A stretch of 64,000 bases of DNA from contig NZ_CP104694.1 in assembly GCF_025398735.1 (NCBI RefSeq), forward strand, positions 5,855,465 through 5,919,464, in the 5' to 3' direction. This document shows, piece by piece, positions 7,928 to 16,345 of the stretch (position 1 is its first letter; the number at the start of each line of letters is the position of its first letter). Source of the stretch: Tahibacter amnicola. GTDB taxonomy: Bacteria > Pseudomonadota > Gammaproteobacteria > Xanthomonadales > Rhodanobacteraceae. Both the position numbers and the translations under genes were made by a program. The notes under the pieces were generated by a model that searched no databases, was not told the origin of the DNA, and saw nothing but the letters and a program-made list of their open reading frames with translations.

Positions 7928-10393
7928 TCACACCGTCGTGGCGATCTCCAGCGCATCAGCCAGCAATGCCTGCGCCGTCACTTCGGCGCCGGCGCCAGGA
8001 CCACTGATTACCAGCGGACGCTCGTGGTAGCGCGCAGTGGTCAGCACGAAGAGGTTGTCCGCGCCCGACAGCGTGGCGCAGGGGTGATCGCGACGCACGG
8101 CCTGCGGGCCAACCTGGGCTTTGCCGGTGCGGTCGAGCGTGGCGATGTAGCGCAACACCTTGCCCTGCGCAGCCGCTTCCGCGTACTGGCGCGCGATCTG
8201 CGCATCCACCTCGTCGATACGGGCGAAGAAGTCCTCGGCCGGCAACGCCGTGAGTTCGGCGGGAACCAGTCCCTGCACGACGACGTCGGTCTCTTCGATG
8301 GCAATGCCGGCCGCGCGGGCGAGGATCAGCAGCTTGCGCGCCACGTCGCCGCCGGAGAGGTCAGCCCGTGGATCGGGCTCGGTGTAGCCGCGTTCGCGCG
8401 CCTCGGCCAGCAACTCGGAGAACGGCCGGCTGCCGTCGTAGGCGTTGAAGAGGAACGACAGCGAACCGGAGAACACGCCCTCCAGCGCCAGCAGGCCGTC
8501 GCCGGCACCTTGCAGGCGGCGCAGGGTCTTGAGCACCGGCAGGCCGGCACCGACCGTGGCGGCGTCGCCGTATTGGGTCTTGCCCGCGCGGCAACCGGAG
8601 CGCACCTCGCGCCAACGCGCGAGGCTGGTTCCCTGCGCGATCTTGTTGGCGCTGACCACATGAACACCCGCAGCCAGCCACTCGGCGTGGCGTCGCGCGA
8701 CAGATTCGGCCGGCGTGGCGTCGATCAGAATCTTCACATGGGCGTCGCTGTCCTGCAGCGCCGCCACGGCCGCCTCCACGCCCAGGGGCTTGCCTTCCCA
8801 GTTCAGGCGCGCCGTGGCGGTATCCGGCGTGATGCCTTCGGCATCGATCAGCACGGAACGGGAATTGGCCACGGCCACGAGGCGCAGGTCATCGCCACAG
8901 GCCGGATGCTGCTGCAACTGGCGTAGCAAGGCTCCGCCGACGAGACCGGTACCAACGACGGCAACCGCCAGTTTCGCCGTGCCGTGGCACAGGCGCGCAT
9001 GCACCGCGTTGAGCGCGGCATGGGCGTGATCACCGGCAATCAGCACCGACAGGCCATGGTCGTGGCTGTCCTGGAAACTGCCGAGGATCGGCACGCGCAG
9101 GTCTGCCAGCGCGGTGTACAGGGCCGCCATGCGGCGCGCATCACCGCCGAATCCGGCTCGCACGGCGCGCAGCAGCGCCAGGCCGGCGCGCCACTCAACC
9201 TGGGCGAACGGCCCCAGGCTGCCCGCAAATGCCGGCTCCGCGCGGGAGCGATCAGCGGCGGTGATGACCAGATCGAGACTGCGTCGCGCATTGCATTGCA
9301 CCAGCGCACGCGGCTGGACGCCGGCGCGTTCGAGCGCGCTGAGCACCAGCGAACCGGCAACGCCGCGCACGGATACGGATACGGTGTCTTCTTCCAGCGT
9401 CACCGCACGCGCGGCGCCGCATCCCGTCGGCACGCCGACGATGCGGCTGCCCGGCTGACGGGCGTCGCGGCTGGACCGCACCAGCACCGGCACGTTGGCG
9501 CGGCGCAGCGGACGCAGTGTGTCCGGATGCAGCACGCGCGCACCGGCCGCGGCCAGTTCCTCTGCTTCCGCATAGGACAATTCCGGCGCCGTTCGGGCGC
9601 GGCGGATAAGGCGCGGATCGGCGCTGAGCACGCCGGCGACGTCCTTCCAAACCGTCAGCGATTCGGCATCAAGCAGGCGTGCAAATGCCGCGGCGGACAA
9701 ATCGCTGCCATTGCGACCCAGCGTGGCTGCACCCCCGTCACGACTGCGCGCGACAAAGCCCGGCGCAACGATCAGTGCCTCCGGCCAGCGCGCGGACGCC
9801 GCAGCAACCAGGCGCGCACTTTCATCCCAGGCAATCGCGTCAGCACCGCGCTGGGTGGCTTCCACGAGCAGCAGCTCGCGTGCATCCACGTCCTGCGCCT
9901 CGACGCCGCGCTGGCGCAGAGCCGCGACCAGCAGGCGCGACGACCAGTATTCGCCGATGCCCGCGATGCGATCAACCAGTCCGTAGCCACCGCGCGGCGC
10001 GGTGCGCACCTGCGCCAGCAGCCAGGCAAGTTCTTCGCCGTCACGCTGGAATCCGGCAGCCAGCGTCCGCGCCTCGTCGGGCGCCAACGCGTGGGCCAGC
10101 GCCGTGTGCTGAGAGATCAGCAGCTCGACGCCGGCGCGATCGGGCTCACCGGCCCGGGCCCGTTCGAACAGGCCGAGCAGCGCATCGGTCACCCCGCGGA
10201 CAGCCGAGACGACCACAAAGCACCGGACCGGCGCTTCTGATTGGAGAATGTCCAGCACGCGCCGGAAGCCTTCCAGGTCTTCCAGGCAGCTGCCGCCGAA
10301 CTTGTGCACCCGCCACCGCAATTCCCCCTGACGCGCAATTTCGTCCAGCCACGGCGCCGCAGCACCCCGCGCGTCGACCACCACTGCGTTCAT
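7928..10393 (-). CDS. thrA: bifunctional aspartate kinase / homoserine dehydrogenase
   Basis: This 821-residue fusion has an N-terminal aspartokinase, seen in VHKFGGSCLEDLEGF and in the GRNGSDLSAAAFA segment. A central ACT region follows. The C-terminal homoserine dehydrogenase starts near AVAVVGTGLVGGALL and includes the SANKIAQGTSL and GVFSGSLSFLFN signatures. It catalyses the first and third steps of the aspartate pathway to homoserine. It overlaps the metB stop by four bases (ATGA), so the two are translationally coupled, and it is the last gene of metX-metB-thrA. By position and likely control it serves methionine, like E. coli MetL, rather than threonine. The paralogue name (thrA or metL) cannot be settled from sequence alone. 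Confidence 0.93.
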   Translation of the reverse strand: MNAVVVDARGAAAPWLDEIARQGELRWRVHKFGGSCLEDLEGFRRVLDILQSEAPVRCFVVVSAVRGVTDALLGLFERARAGEPDRAGVELLISQHTALAHALAPDEARTLAAGFQRDGEELAWLLAQVRTAPRGGYGLVDRIAGIGEYWSSRLLVAALRQRGVEAQDVDARELLLVEATQRGADAIAWDESARLVAAASARWPEALIVAPGFVARSRDGGAATLGRNGSDLSAAAFARLLDAESLTVWKDVAGVLSADPRLIRRARTAPELSYAEAEELAAAGARVLHPDTLRPLRRANVPVLVRSSRDARQPGSRIVGVPTGCGAARAVTLEEDTVSVSVRGVAGSLVLSALERAGVQPRALVQCNARRSLDLVITAADRSRAEPAFAGSLGPFAQVEWRAGLALLRAVRAGFGGDARRMAALYTALADLRVPILGSFQDSHDHGLSVLIAGDHAHAALNAVHARLCHGTAKLAVAVVGTGLVGGALLRQLQQHPACGDDLRLVAVANSRSVLIDAEGITPDTATARLNWEGKPLGVEAAVAALQDSDAHVKILIDATPAESVARRHAEWLAAGVHVVSANKIAQGTSLARWREVRSGCRAGKTQYGDAATVGAGLPVLKTLRRLQGAGDGLLALEGVFSGSLSFLFNAYDGSRPFSELLAEARERGYTEPDPRADLSGGDVARKLLILARAAGIAIEETDVVVQGLVPAELTALPAEDFFARIDEVDAQIARQYAEAAAQGKVLRYIATLDRTGKAQVGPQAVRRDHPCATLSGADNLFVLTTARYHERPLVISGPGAGAEVTAQALLADALEIATTV

Positions 10394-11577
10394 GCCGAGG
10401 CTCTCCGCGCGGTTTTCTCCACGTCGAGCGCGCGCTGCAGGCCGGCGGACAGATCCGCCACCAGGTCGGCCGAATCTTCGATACCGATCGACAGGCGCAG
10501 GAGGTTGTCCGCGATGCCCGCGGCGCGACGGGCCTCGGGCGCCATGGCCGCATGCGTCATCGACGCCGGATGCGCCACCAGGCTTTCAACACCACCGAGG
10601 GATTCGGCCAGCGAGAAGCAGTTCAGACCGTCGAGGAAAGCGGCGATGCCCGCGGTATCGGCATTGAGTTCGAAGCTGAGCATGGCGCCGAAGCCCGACT
10701 GCTGGCGCGCCGCGAGTGCGTGCCCGGGGTGATCTGCCAATCCCGGGTAGTATACTTTTTCAACCGCATCGTGCCCGTTCAGCAGATGCGCCACGTGCAG
10801 GGCGTTCTCCTGGTGCGCGCGCAGGCGCGGACCCAGCGTGCGCAGGCCGCGCAGGGTGAGGAAGCTGTCGAAGGGCGCACCGGTGACGCCGGTGCAGTTG
10901 GCCCACCAGGTCAGCTGCTGCGCAACCGCGGCATCCTTGGCCACCACCGCGCCACCGACCACATCGCTGTGGCCATTGATGTACTTGGTCGTGGAGTGCA
11001 CGACGATATCGGCGCCCAGGGTGAGCGGCTGCTGCAGCGCCGGTGACAGGAAGGTGTTGTCCACGACCACGAGCGCGCCGACGGTATGGGCAGCGGCCGA
11101 GACGTGGCGCACGTCGGTGATGCGCAGCAGCGGATTGGACGGGGTTTCCACCCAGAAGACGTCCGGCTTCCAGGTCAGGGCTTCGGCCAGCGCCAGCGGA
11201 TCGGTCAGGTTGACGAAGCGGACGCGGAAACGCCCCTTCTTCTGCCATGCATCGAGCAGGCGCCAGGTGCCGCCATAGCAGTCGTGCGCCGCGATGACGA
11301 GGCCACCGGCCGGTACCAGTTCCAGCACGAGCGCCACGGCGGCCATGCCGCTGGCGGTGATCACCGCGCCGGCACCGTGTTCCAGTTCCGCCAGCGCACC
11401 ACCGAGCAGGTCGCGTGTGGGATTGCCGCTGCGCGAATAGTCGTAGGGGCGCTTCTTGCCGAAGCCTTCGAAGGTGTAGTTGGTCGACAGGTGCAGGGCC
11501 GGGACGACCGCGCCGTGCTGGGTGTCGGATTCGATGCCGGCGCGGACAGCGCGGGTGGTGGCGGAGAACTCGGTCAT
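10390..11577 (-). CDS. metB: cystathionine gamma-synthase (PLP enzyme)
   Basis: This 395-residue Cys/Met-metabolism PLP enzyme aligns by eye with E. coli MetB along its whole length: DYSRSGNPTRD, AHDCYGGTWRL, VETPSNPLLRI, VVDNTFLSP, the PLP-lysine in HSTTKYINGHSD, and SLGGVESLVAHPASMTHA. It joins cysteine with an O-acylhomoserine to give cystathionine. The sequence favours MetB over MetZ, but direct sulfhydrylation cannot be excluded. The start at 11577 has AAGGA upstream. The gene begins 16 bases after the metX stop and overlaps thrA by 4 bases, so it is the middle gene of the operon. Confidence 0.92.
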   Translation of the reverse strand: MTEFSATTRAVRAGIESDTQHGAVVPALHLSTNYTFEGFGKKRPYDYSRSGNPTRDLLGGALAELEHGAGAVITASGMAAVALVLELVPAGGLVIAAHDCYGGTWRLLDAWQKKGRFRVRFVNLTDPLALAEALTWKPDVFWVETPSNPLLRITDVRHVSAAAHTVGALVVVDNTFLSPALQQPLTLGADIVVHSTTKYINGHSDVVGGAVVAKDAAVAQQLTWWANCTGVTGAPFDSFLTLRGLRTLGPRLRAHQENALHVAHLLNGHDAVEKVYYPGLADHPGHALAARQQSGFGAMLSFELNADTAGIAAFLDGLNCFSLAESLGGVESLVAHPASMTHAAMAPEARRAAGIADNLLRLSIGIEDSADLVADLSAGLQRALDVEKTARRASA

Positions 11578-11593
11578 GGCAGGTCCTTGGTAA

Positions 11594-12622
11594 TCAGCAA
11601 CACAGGGCGCGGGCGACGAGCGTGCCGATACGCTCGGGTTCCTTGAGGAAGGCGTCGTGGCCATAGCGCGAATCGATTTCCCGATACGCCGACGGCGCGG
11701 CGATGGCGGCAGCCAGGTCGCGCAGGTCCTGCGCGGGTACGAGGCGGTCGCTGGAGACAGCGACCACGTCGGTGGGCACCTTCACCGTGGCCGGATCAAT
11801 GCGATGCAGATCGATCGATTCACTCAGCGAGAGGTAGCGCTGCGCATCGAACCGCGCGACGAATTTGCGGCCAGCGGCGCAGAGGTAGTCCTCGACCGGA
11901 AAATGGAATCGACCGTCGCGGAATTCGGGCTCGGCGTCGAAGCGTTCGGCGAACTCCTCGGCGCCACGGTAGGTGGTCATCGCCAGCTGGCGCGCCAGCC
12001 CCAGGGCCGCGTCGACAGTGCCGGCGGCCAGTCCGTTGCGCACGATCTCACGCTGGATGGCACGCAATGCCGTGGCCAGCGGGTGCGCGCGGTGCGCGCC
12101 ACTGATGGCCACCAGCTTGCCGGCGCGCGCCGGGTGGCGGCTGGCGAAGGCCAGGCCCACCATCGCGCCATAGGATGCCCCGATGAAGGCGTGGACTTTG
12201 GCGACCTGCAGGGTATCGAGCAGCGCGGCCAGCGCGTCGGCCTGGTCCTCGCTGGACACAGCGCTGGCGGGGCCAAGATCCGACTGGGCCAGCCATTCGA
12301 TCGAGAGCACGCGCCAGCGTGTCAGGTCGACCGGACGGGCTGCGCCGACGAGGTCGTCCCAGTAGCCGTTGCCCTCGGCATGCGTGCACACGTCGCGGCT
12401 CGCGGAGATCCCGCCCTGCACGATGACCGTCGGCGCGCCTTCGGCGCCAATCCACAGGTAGCGCACGGCGACATCGACCGGGCCGTTGCCGTAGCGGGGC
12501 GAAAGGCGGATCACCGTCTCGGCACGCTCCATCCGCTGCGGCCGCGCAATGGCCGGTTGGCTGTCGAACGCGACGAATGCGTCGTCGGCGTAGGCAAGCG
12601 CGGGAAGGATGCTGAGGCTCAT
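11594..12622 (-). CDS. metX: homoserine O-acyltransferase (MetX-type alpha/beta hydrolase)
   Basis: This 342-residue enzyme of the alpha/beta-hydrolase fold acylates homoserine for transsulfuration. The elbow is GASYGAMVGLAFA, where canonical MetX has GGSMGGMQ. The acid is the Asp of SSDRLVPAQDL and the histidine is in YGHDAFLKE. The start at 12622 has GGAG seven bases upstream, leaving a leader of about 200 bases that carries a SAM-I riboswitch. First gene of metX-metB-thrA. Whether acetyl-CoA or succinyl-CoA is the donor is unclear: MetX-fold enzymes of Xanthomonadales include succinyl-CoA users, and the divergent elbow is a warning against copying the name acetyltransferase. Confidence 0.88.
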   Translation of the reverse strand: MSLSILPALAYADDAFVAFDSQPAIARPQRMERAETVIRLSPRYGNGPVDVAVRYLWIGAEGAPTVIVQGGISASRDVCTHAEGNGYWDDLVGAARPVDLTRWRVLSIEWLAQSDLGPASAVSSEDQADALAALLDTLQVAKVHAFIGASYGAMVGLAFASRHPARAGKLVAISGAHRAHPLATALRAIQREIVRNGLAAGTVDAALGLARQLAMTTYRGAEEFAERFDAEPEFRDGRFHFPVEDYLCAAGRKFVARFDAQRYLSLSESIDLHRIDPATVKVPTDVVAVSSDRLVPAQDLRDLAAAIAAPSAYREIDSRYGHDAFLKEPERIGTLVARALCC

Positions 12623-12709
12623 GGTGGTTCTCCGGCAGTGGGTGAGTCTCCTGCGAAGAACCGTCGACGGTCGCTGCAGACACGACGGCGAAACCGTCGT
12701 GCTGCTGCC

Positions 12710-12821
12710 ACCCATCTGTCGGCATGACGCTCGCGCGTCTCCGTAGGAGTTGGCACCGTGCGGCATTGCCGTCGGTTGCCCCGGCTTCCAAGGGCCTGTC
12801 CCTCAGCCGGTCTCGATGGAT
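12710..12821 (-). promoter_or_regulatory. SAM-I (S-box) riboswitch of the metX operon
   Basis: Read on the minus strand, the leader contains the S-box core in order: GAGGGACAGGCCC, GGAAGCCGGGGCAACC, and GGTGCCAACTCCTAC. Flanking ATCCATC (12815-12821) and GATGGGT (12710-12716) pair as P1. These are the conserved kink-turn and SAM-binding elements of Rfam-type SAM-I aptamers. Downstream a stable hairpin CACGACGG-TTTCG-CCGTCGTG is not followed by a T-run, so the expression platform may act on translation or through Rho. SAM binding would be expected to switch off homocysteine synthesis. Confidence 0.92.
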
Positions 12822-12831
12822 CGTGGAGCGC

Positions 12832-12860
12832 ACTGTATCGGCGCATATGGTTATCGTCAA
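12832..12860 (-). promoter_or_regulatory. sigma-70 promoter of the metX-metB-thrA operon
   Basis: On the minus strand, TTGACG (12855-12860), a 17-base spacer and TACAGT (12832-12837) form a good promoter. Transcription would start near 12825, just before the SAM-I aptamer. That spacing supports both calls. Confidence 0.65.
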
Positions 12861-12861
12861 T

Positions 12862-12885
12862 AGACGTTTAGACGTCTAAACGGCC
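12862..12885. promoter_or_regulatory. tandem AGACGTCT-like operator upstream of metX
   Basis: Adjacent 8-base units agacgttt / agacgtct / aaacggcc lie two bases beyond the -35 hexamer. An exact 18-base palindrome, CGTTTAGACGTCTAAACG, spans 12865-12882. The same unit occurs in tandem at the metE promoter. Candidates for the binding protein are SamR, described for Xanthomonadales methionine genes, or a MetJ-like repressor. Neither is encoded in this window. Confidence 0.65.
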
Positions 12886-13055
12886 AAACCTGGCACATAT
12901 AACGGATTGCCACATCCTGGCGGATTTTGGTTGGGCAATCAGGCGCCTGCGGCGAATGGATCCGCCAAAATCCCGCGAATGAGCCGCCCGATGGGCCGGC
13001 TGTCCAGGCCGCGGACATCCCGCTATCCTAGGCGCGCACTTCCGGACCCTTCCGT

Positions 13056-13991
13056 ATGGCCACGCTTATCCGCCCCCTGATCCTGGCCCTGTGCCTGTTC
13101 GGCACGACCGGCACGCAGGCAAAAAAGATATACAAGTACACCGACGCCAACGGCGTCACCCATTTCACCGACCAGAAGCCCGCCACCGACGCCAAGGTCG
13201 AGGAGACCGTGGTCAAGATCGAGCAACAGCGCATGGTGGAGCTGCGGGTCGAGGGCCATGCGGACGAACGGCGCGCGCGGGCGTTCAACCGCCTGGCGGG
13301 CCCCACCGAGGTGGAGCTGAGCGTGGGGGACATCCGCAACGTATCGGCCAATCCGACCCTGCCGCTGACGGTGGTGATGGGGCCGATGGAAGAGCGGGTC
13401 CTGGTCGCCCTCAAGCAGGAAGACCTCTATCAGCCGGCCGGTTTCGCGCTGTCCATGCGCGCGGTTCCCGGCGACCCCAAGGCCAGCCCGGAGGACGTCG
13501 AGTACCGCTGGCCCCTGGGCGACGCGAGCGCATCCATCGGCCAGGGCTTCAACGGTTCGTTCAGTCATACGGACGAGCAATCACGCTATGCGATCGACAT
13601 CGGCAGCGCCGAGGGAACGCCCGTGCTGGCCGCCCGCGACGGGGTGGTGATGGAGGTCCAGGACGACTACTACGGCGTCGGCCTGGACCGCGAGAAGTTT
13701 GCCACGCGCGCCAATGTGGTGCGGGTGGTTCATCGGGACGGCTCGATGGCGGTCTACGCCCATCTCAAGCCCGAAAGCGTCCAGGTCCAGGCGGGACGCC
13801 ACGTCTACCCGGGCCAGAAGCTGGGGGAGTCGGGCAATACCGGCTTTTCCACCGGCCCGCACCTGCATTTCGCGGTTCAGGTCAATCGCGGCATGCGGCT
13901 GGTGTCGATCCCCTTCCGGTTGACCGGCCCGAACGGGCCGATCGAGATCCCGACGGACGGGACGGCCACGATCAGTGACCAACCCCGGTAA
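13056..13991 (+). CDS. exported DUF4124 / M23-family metallopeptidase-like protein
   Basis: A 311-residue protein with a signal peptide (cleavage near TQA-KK). A DUF4124 module follows at residues 23-60 (KIYKYTDANGVTHFTDQKP). The C-terminal LytM/M23 domain covers about residues 155-285. The zinc site is partly visible: FSHTDEQSRYAIDI supplies the first His and Asp, although with longer spacing than the usual HxxxD, and the HLHF pair supplies the HxH motif. Likely a cell-wall endopeptidase or an activator of amidases in the periplasm. The odd first-ligand spacing leaves activity uncertain. It is divergent from the metX operon. Confidence 0.85.
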   Translation: MATLIRPLILALCLFGTTGTQAKKIYKYTDANGVTHFTDQKPATDAKVEETVVKIEQQRMVELRVEGHADERRARAFNRLAGPTEVELSVGDIRNVSANPTLPLTVVMGPMEERVLVALKQEDLYQPAGFALSMRAVPGDPKASPEDVEYRWPLGDASASIGQGFNGSFSHTDEQSRYAIDIGSAEGTPVLAARDGVVMEVQDDYYGVGLDREKFATRANVVRVVHRDGSMAVYAHLKPESVQVQAGRHVYPGQKLGESGNTGFSTGPHLHFAVQVNRGMRLVSIPFRLTGPNGPIEIPTDGTATISDQPR

Positions 13992-14025
13992 ACCCGGGAT
14001 TTTCCAAGGAACACCGGTCTAGCCG

Positions 14026-14075
14026 CTATAATCGCGTCCGGTCCGCCGCCCGTCGTTCCCGTCAGGCGGCGGACC
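14026..14075 (+). promoter_or_regulatory. candidate prfC promoter (-10) and 5' leader hairpin
   Basis: A perfect TATAAT lies at 14026-14031, with no convincing -35 at normal spacing. Starting only nine bases later, GGTCCGCCGCC (14040-14050) and GGCGGCGGACC (14065-14075) form a perfect 11-base-pair stem with a 14-base loop. The hairpin would sit at the very 5' end of the transcript, where such stems protect mRNA. The rest of the leader to 14205 is GC-rich with no other feature seen. Confidence 0.45.
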
Positions 14076-14205
14076 GGCCTGCCCGGCCGGCCAAACCGGC
14101 GCAGGGCGGCGCCCCCGGCCCGTCGCTGCGCCACCGCACGGCCAAGGCCGCCGCGGTATTCCGCCGTAGTCCGTGCCGTCACCGGCACCCTTACCCAGAC
14201 CGAAC

Positions 14206-15807
14206 ATGTCCGAGCACCTGAGCCAAACCCGGCGGCGCCGCACTTTCGCCATCATTTCCCACCCCGACGCGGGCAAGACGACCCTGACCGAAAAGCTGCT
14301 GCTGTTCGGCGGCGCCATCCAGATGGCCGGCAGCGTCAAGTCGCGCAAGGCCGCCAAGCACGCGACATCCGACTGGATGGCGCTGGAAAAGGAGCGCGGC
14401 ATCTCGGTCACCTCGTCGGTGATGCAGTTCCCCTACGAGGGGCACATCGTCAACCTGCTCGACACGCCGGGCCACGCGGACTTCTCCGAAGACACCTACC
14501 GCGTGCTCACGGCCGTCGACTCGGCGCTGATGGTGATCGACTGCGCCAAGGGCGTGGAAGAGCGCACGATCAAGCTGATGGACGTGTGCCGGCTGCGCGA
14601 CACGCCGATCATGAGCTTCATCAACAAGCTCGACCGCGAGGGCCGTTCACCGATCGAGCTGCTCGACGAGGTCGAATCGGTGCTCAAGATCCAGTGCGCG
14701 CCCATCACCTGGCCGATCGGCATGGGCTCGCGCCTGAAAGGCGTGTACCACCTGATCAGCGGCGAGGTGCACCTGTACGAGCAAGGGCGCAACTTCACGC
14801 GCCAGGATTCCACCATCTTCGCCTCGCTGGACGACCCGGAGCTGCAGGCGCGTATCGGATCGGACATGCTGCGCGAACTGCGCGACGAACTGGAGCTGGT
14901 GGAAGGTGCATCGCACCCGTTCGACAAGGACGAATACCTCGCCGGTCGCCAGGCACCGGTATTCTTCGGCTCAGCAGTCAACAACTTCGGCGTGCAGCCG
15001 CTGCTCGACTTCTTCGTCGAGCACGCGCCGGCGCCCAAGCCGCGCAGCACGCTCACGCGCGAAGTCGACGCAGTCGAACCGAAAATGACCGGCTTCGTAT
15101 TCAAGATCCAGGCGAACATGGACCCGATGCATCGCGACCGCGTCGCCTTCATGCGCGTGTGTTCGGGCCGCTTCGAAGCCGGCATGAAGGCATTCCATGT
15201 CCGCAGCGGCAAGGAAATGAAACTGGCCAACGCGCTCACGTTCATGGCGTCAGACCGCGAAATCGTCAGCGAGGCCTATCCCGGCGATGTGATCGGCATC
15301 CATAACCACGGCACGATCTCCATCGGCGACACCTTCAGCGAAGGCGAGGCGCTGAGCTTTACGGGCATTCCCAATTTCGCACCGGAACTGTTCCGCCGCG
15401 CGCGCCTGCGCGATCCGCTGAAGATGAAGCAGCTGCAGAAGGGCCTGGCACAGCTGTCAGAGGAAGGCGCAACGCAATTCTTCCGGCCGATCATGTCCAA
15501 CGACCTGATCCTAGGCGCGGTGGGTGTGCTGCAGTTCGATGTCGTGGCCTACCGCCTGAAGGACGAATACGGCGTGGACTGCACCTTCGAGCAGATCACC
15601 GTCAGCACCGCGCGCTGGGTACATGCGAAGGATGCGAAGAAGCTGGAAGAATTCCGCGACAAGGCCGCCATGAACCTGGCGATCGATGCGGCGGGCGAAC
15701 TGGTGTATCTCGCGCCCAGCCGCGTGAATCTCCAGCTCACCGAGGAACGCTGGCCGGATATCCGTTTCGCCGCCACGCGCGAACACGCCAGCGCCATCGA
15801 AGTCTGA
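14206..15807 (+). CDS. prfC: peptide chain release factor 3
   Basis: This 533-residue translational GTPase recycles RF1/RF2 from ribosomes after peptide release. The G1 motif is [14 protein letters not shown]3 is [15 protein letters not shown] and G4 is [11 protein letters not shown]. The N terminus [22 protein letters not shown] separates it from EF-G. The length equals E. coli RF3 (529). The start at 14206 gives the usual short N terminus. The gene is alone between the M23 gene and a convergent small monooxygenase-like gene. Confidence 0.97.
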   Translation: MSEHLSQTRRRRTFAIISHPDAGKTTLTEKLLLFGGAIQMAGSVKSRKAAKHATSDWMALEKERGISVTSSVMQFPYEGHIVNLLDTPGHADFSEDTYRVLTAVDSALMVIDCAKGVEERTIKLMDVCRLRDTPIMSFINKLDREGRSPIELLDEVESVLKIQCAPITWPIGMGSRLKGVYHLISGEVHLYEQGRNFTRQDSTIFASLDDPELQARIGSDMLRELRDELELVEGASHPFDKDEYLAGRQAPVFFGSAVNNFGVQPLLDFFVEHAPAPKPRSTLTREVDAVEPKMTGFVFKIQANMDPMHRDRVAFMRVCSGRFEAGMKAFHVRSGKEMKLANALTFMASDREIVSEAYPGDVIGIHNHGTISIGDTFSEGEALSFTGIPNFAPELFRRARLRDPLKMKQLQKGLAQLSEEGATQFFRPIMSNDLILGAVGVLQFDVVAYRLKDEYGVDCTFEQITVSTARWVHAKDAKKLEEFRDKAAMNLAIDAAGELVYLAPSRVNLQLTEERWPDIRFAATREHASAIEV

Positions 15808-15820
15808 CCGGCAGGTCACA

Positions 15821-15845
15821 CAGCGCGGCGGCAACAGCCGCGCTG
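15821..15845. terminator. GC-rich hairpin between convergent prfC and ABM-domain gene
   Basis: A perfect nine-base-pair stem CAGCGCGGC / GCCGCGCTG with a 7-base loop, 13 bases after the prfC stop. No real T tract follows. Likely a transcript end shared by the two convergent genes. Confidence 0.45.
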
Positions 15846-15858
15846 TTACCGGACACGC

Positions 15859-16164
15859 TCACCCCTGCCCCACCACGGTGTAATGCACGACCGTGGGCTC
15901 GAACTCCAGCAGGAAATCGCGATCCTCCGGATAGTATTTCGCGCGCTCGATGTCATCGCCGGCAAATCGTCGGATGGCATCCGTATCCGGCCAGAACGTC
16001 AGCGTCATGAAGTGCACGATGTCGTCCTCGGCGCGCTCCAGCACGTGCACGCCGAGATTGCCTTCGGTACCCCGGTAGTCGGCAATGGCACGCTGGTTCA
16101 GGAACTCCCGATAAGCTTTGGCTTTCCCGGCCGGCACCCGGCCATGCCACAGGCGCGCAATCAT
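15859..16164 (-). CDS. ABM-domain (antibiotic biosynthesis monooxygenase-like) protein
   Basis: A 101-residue ferredoxin-like alpha/beta-barrel protein. MIARLWHGRVPAGKAKAYREFL opens as dimeric ABM-fold proteins do, followed by GNLGVHVLERAEDDIVHFMTLTFWPDTDAIRRFAG, a pattern of strands ending in a helix. Such proteins are small heme- or quinol-oxidising monooxygenases, or stress proteins of unknown chemistry. There is no catalytic residue I can name. Convergent with prfC. The upstream side is a terminator for another gene, so this is probably its own transcription unit. Confidence 0.75.
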   Translation of the reverse strand: MIARLWHGRVPAGKAKAYREFLNQRAIADYRGTEGNLGVHVLERAEDDIVHFMTLTFWPDTDAIRRFAGDDIERAKYYPEDRDFLLEFEPTVVHYTVVGQG

Positions 16165-16294
16165 GTCTTTCTCCGGACGGCGTGAAAATGCGGACAGAGC
16201 GATTCCCCACGGACGTCAACATACCGCACAAACTCCAATCCGCACGGCGCGCGACCCCACGGATGGAAGAACGATACTGCGCGATCTGTCCAAC

Positions 16295-16321
16295 AAAAAA
16301 CCCGGCATTGCCGGGTTTTTT
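16295..16321 (-). terminator. intrinsic terminator (bidirectional)
   Basis: AAAAAA, then the stem CCCGGC-ATT-GCCGGG (16301-16315), then TTTTTT. It is symmetric, so it can act on both strands. It lies 24 bases after the stop of the anti-sigma-like gene. Confidence 0.92.
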
Positions 16322-16345
16322 GGGTTTGAAGCGGGGATCGGCCGG

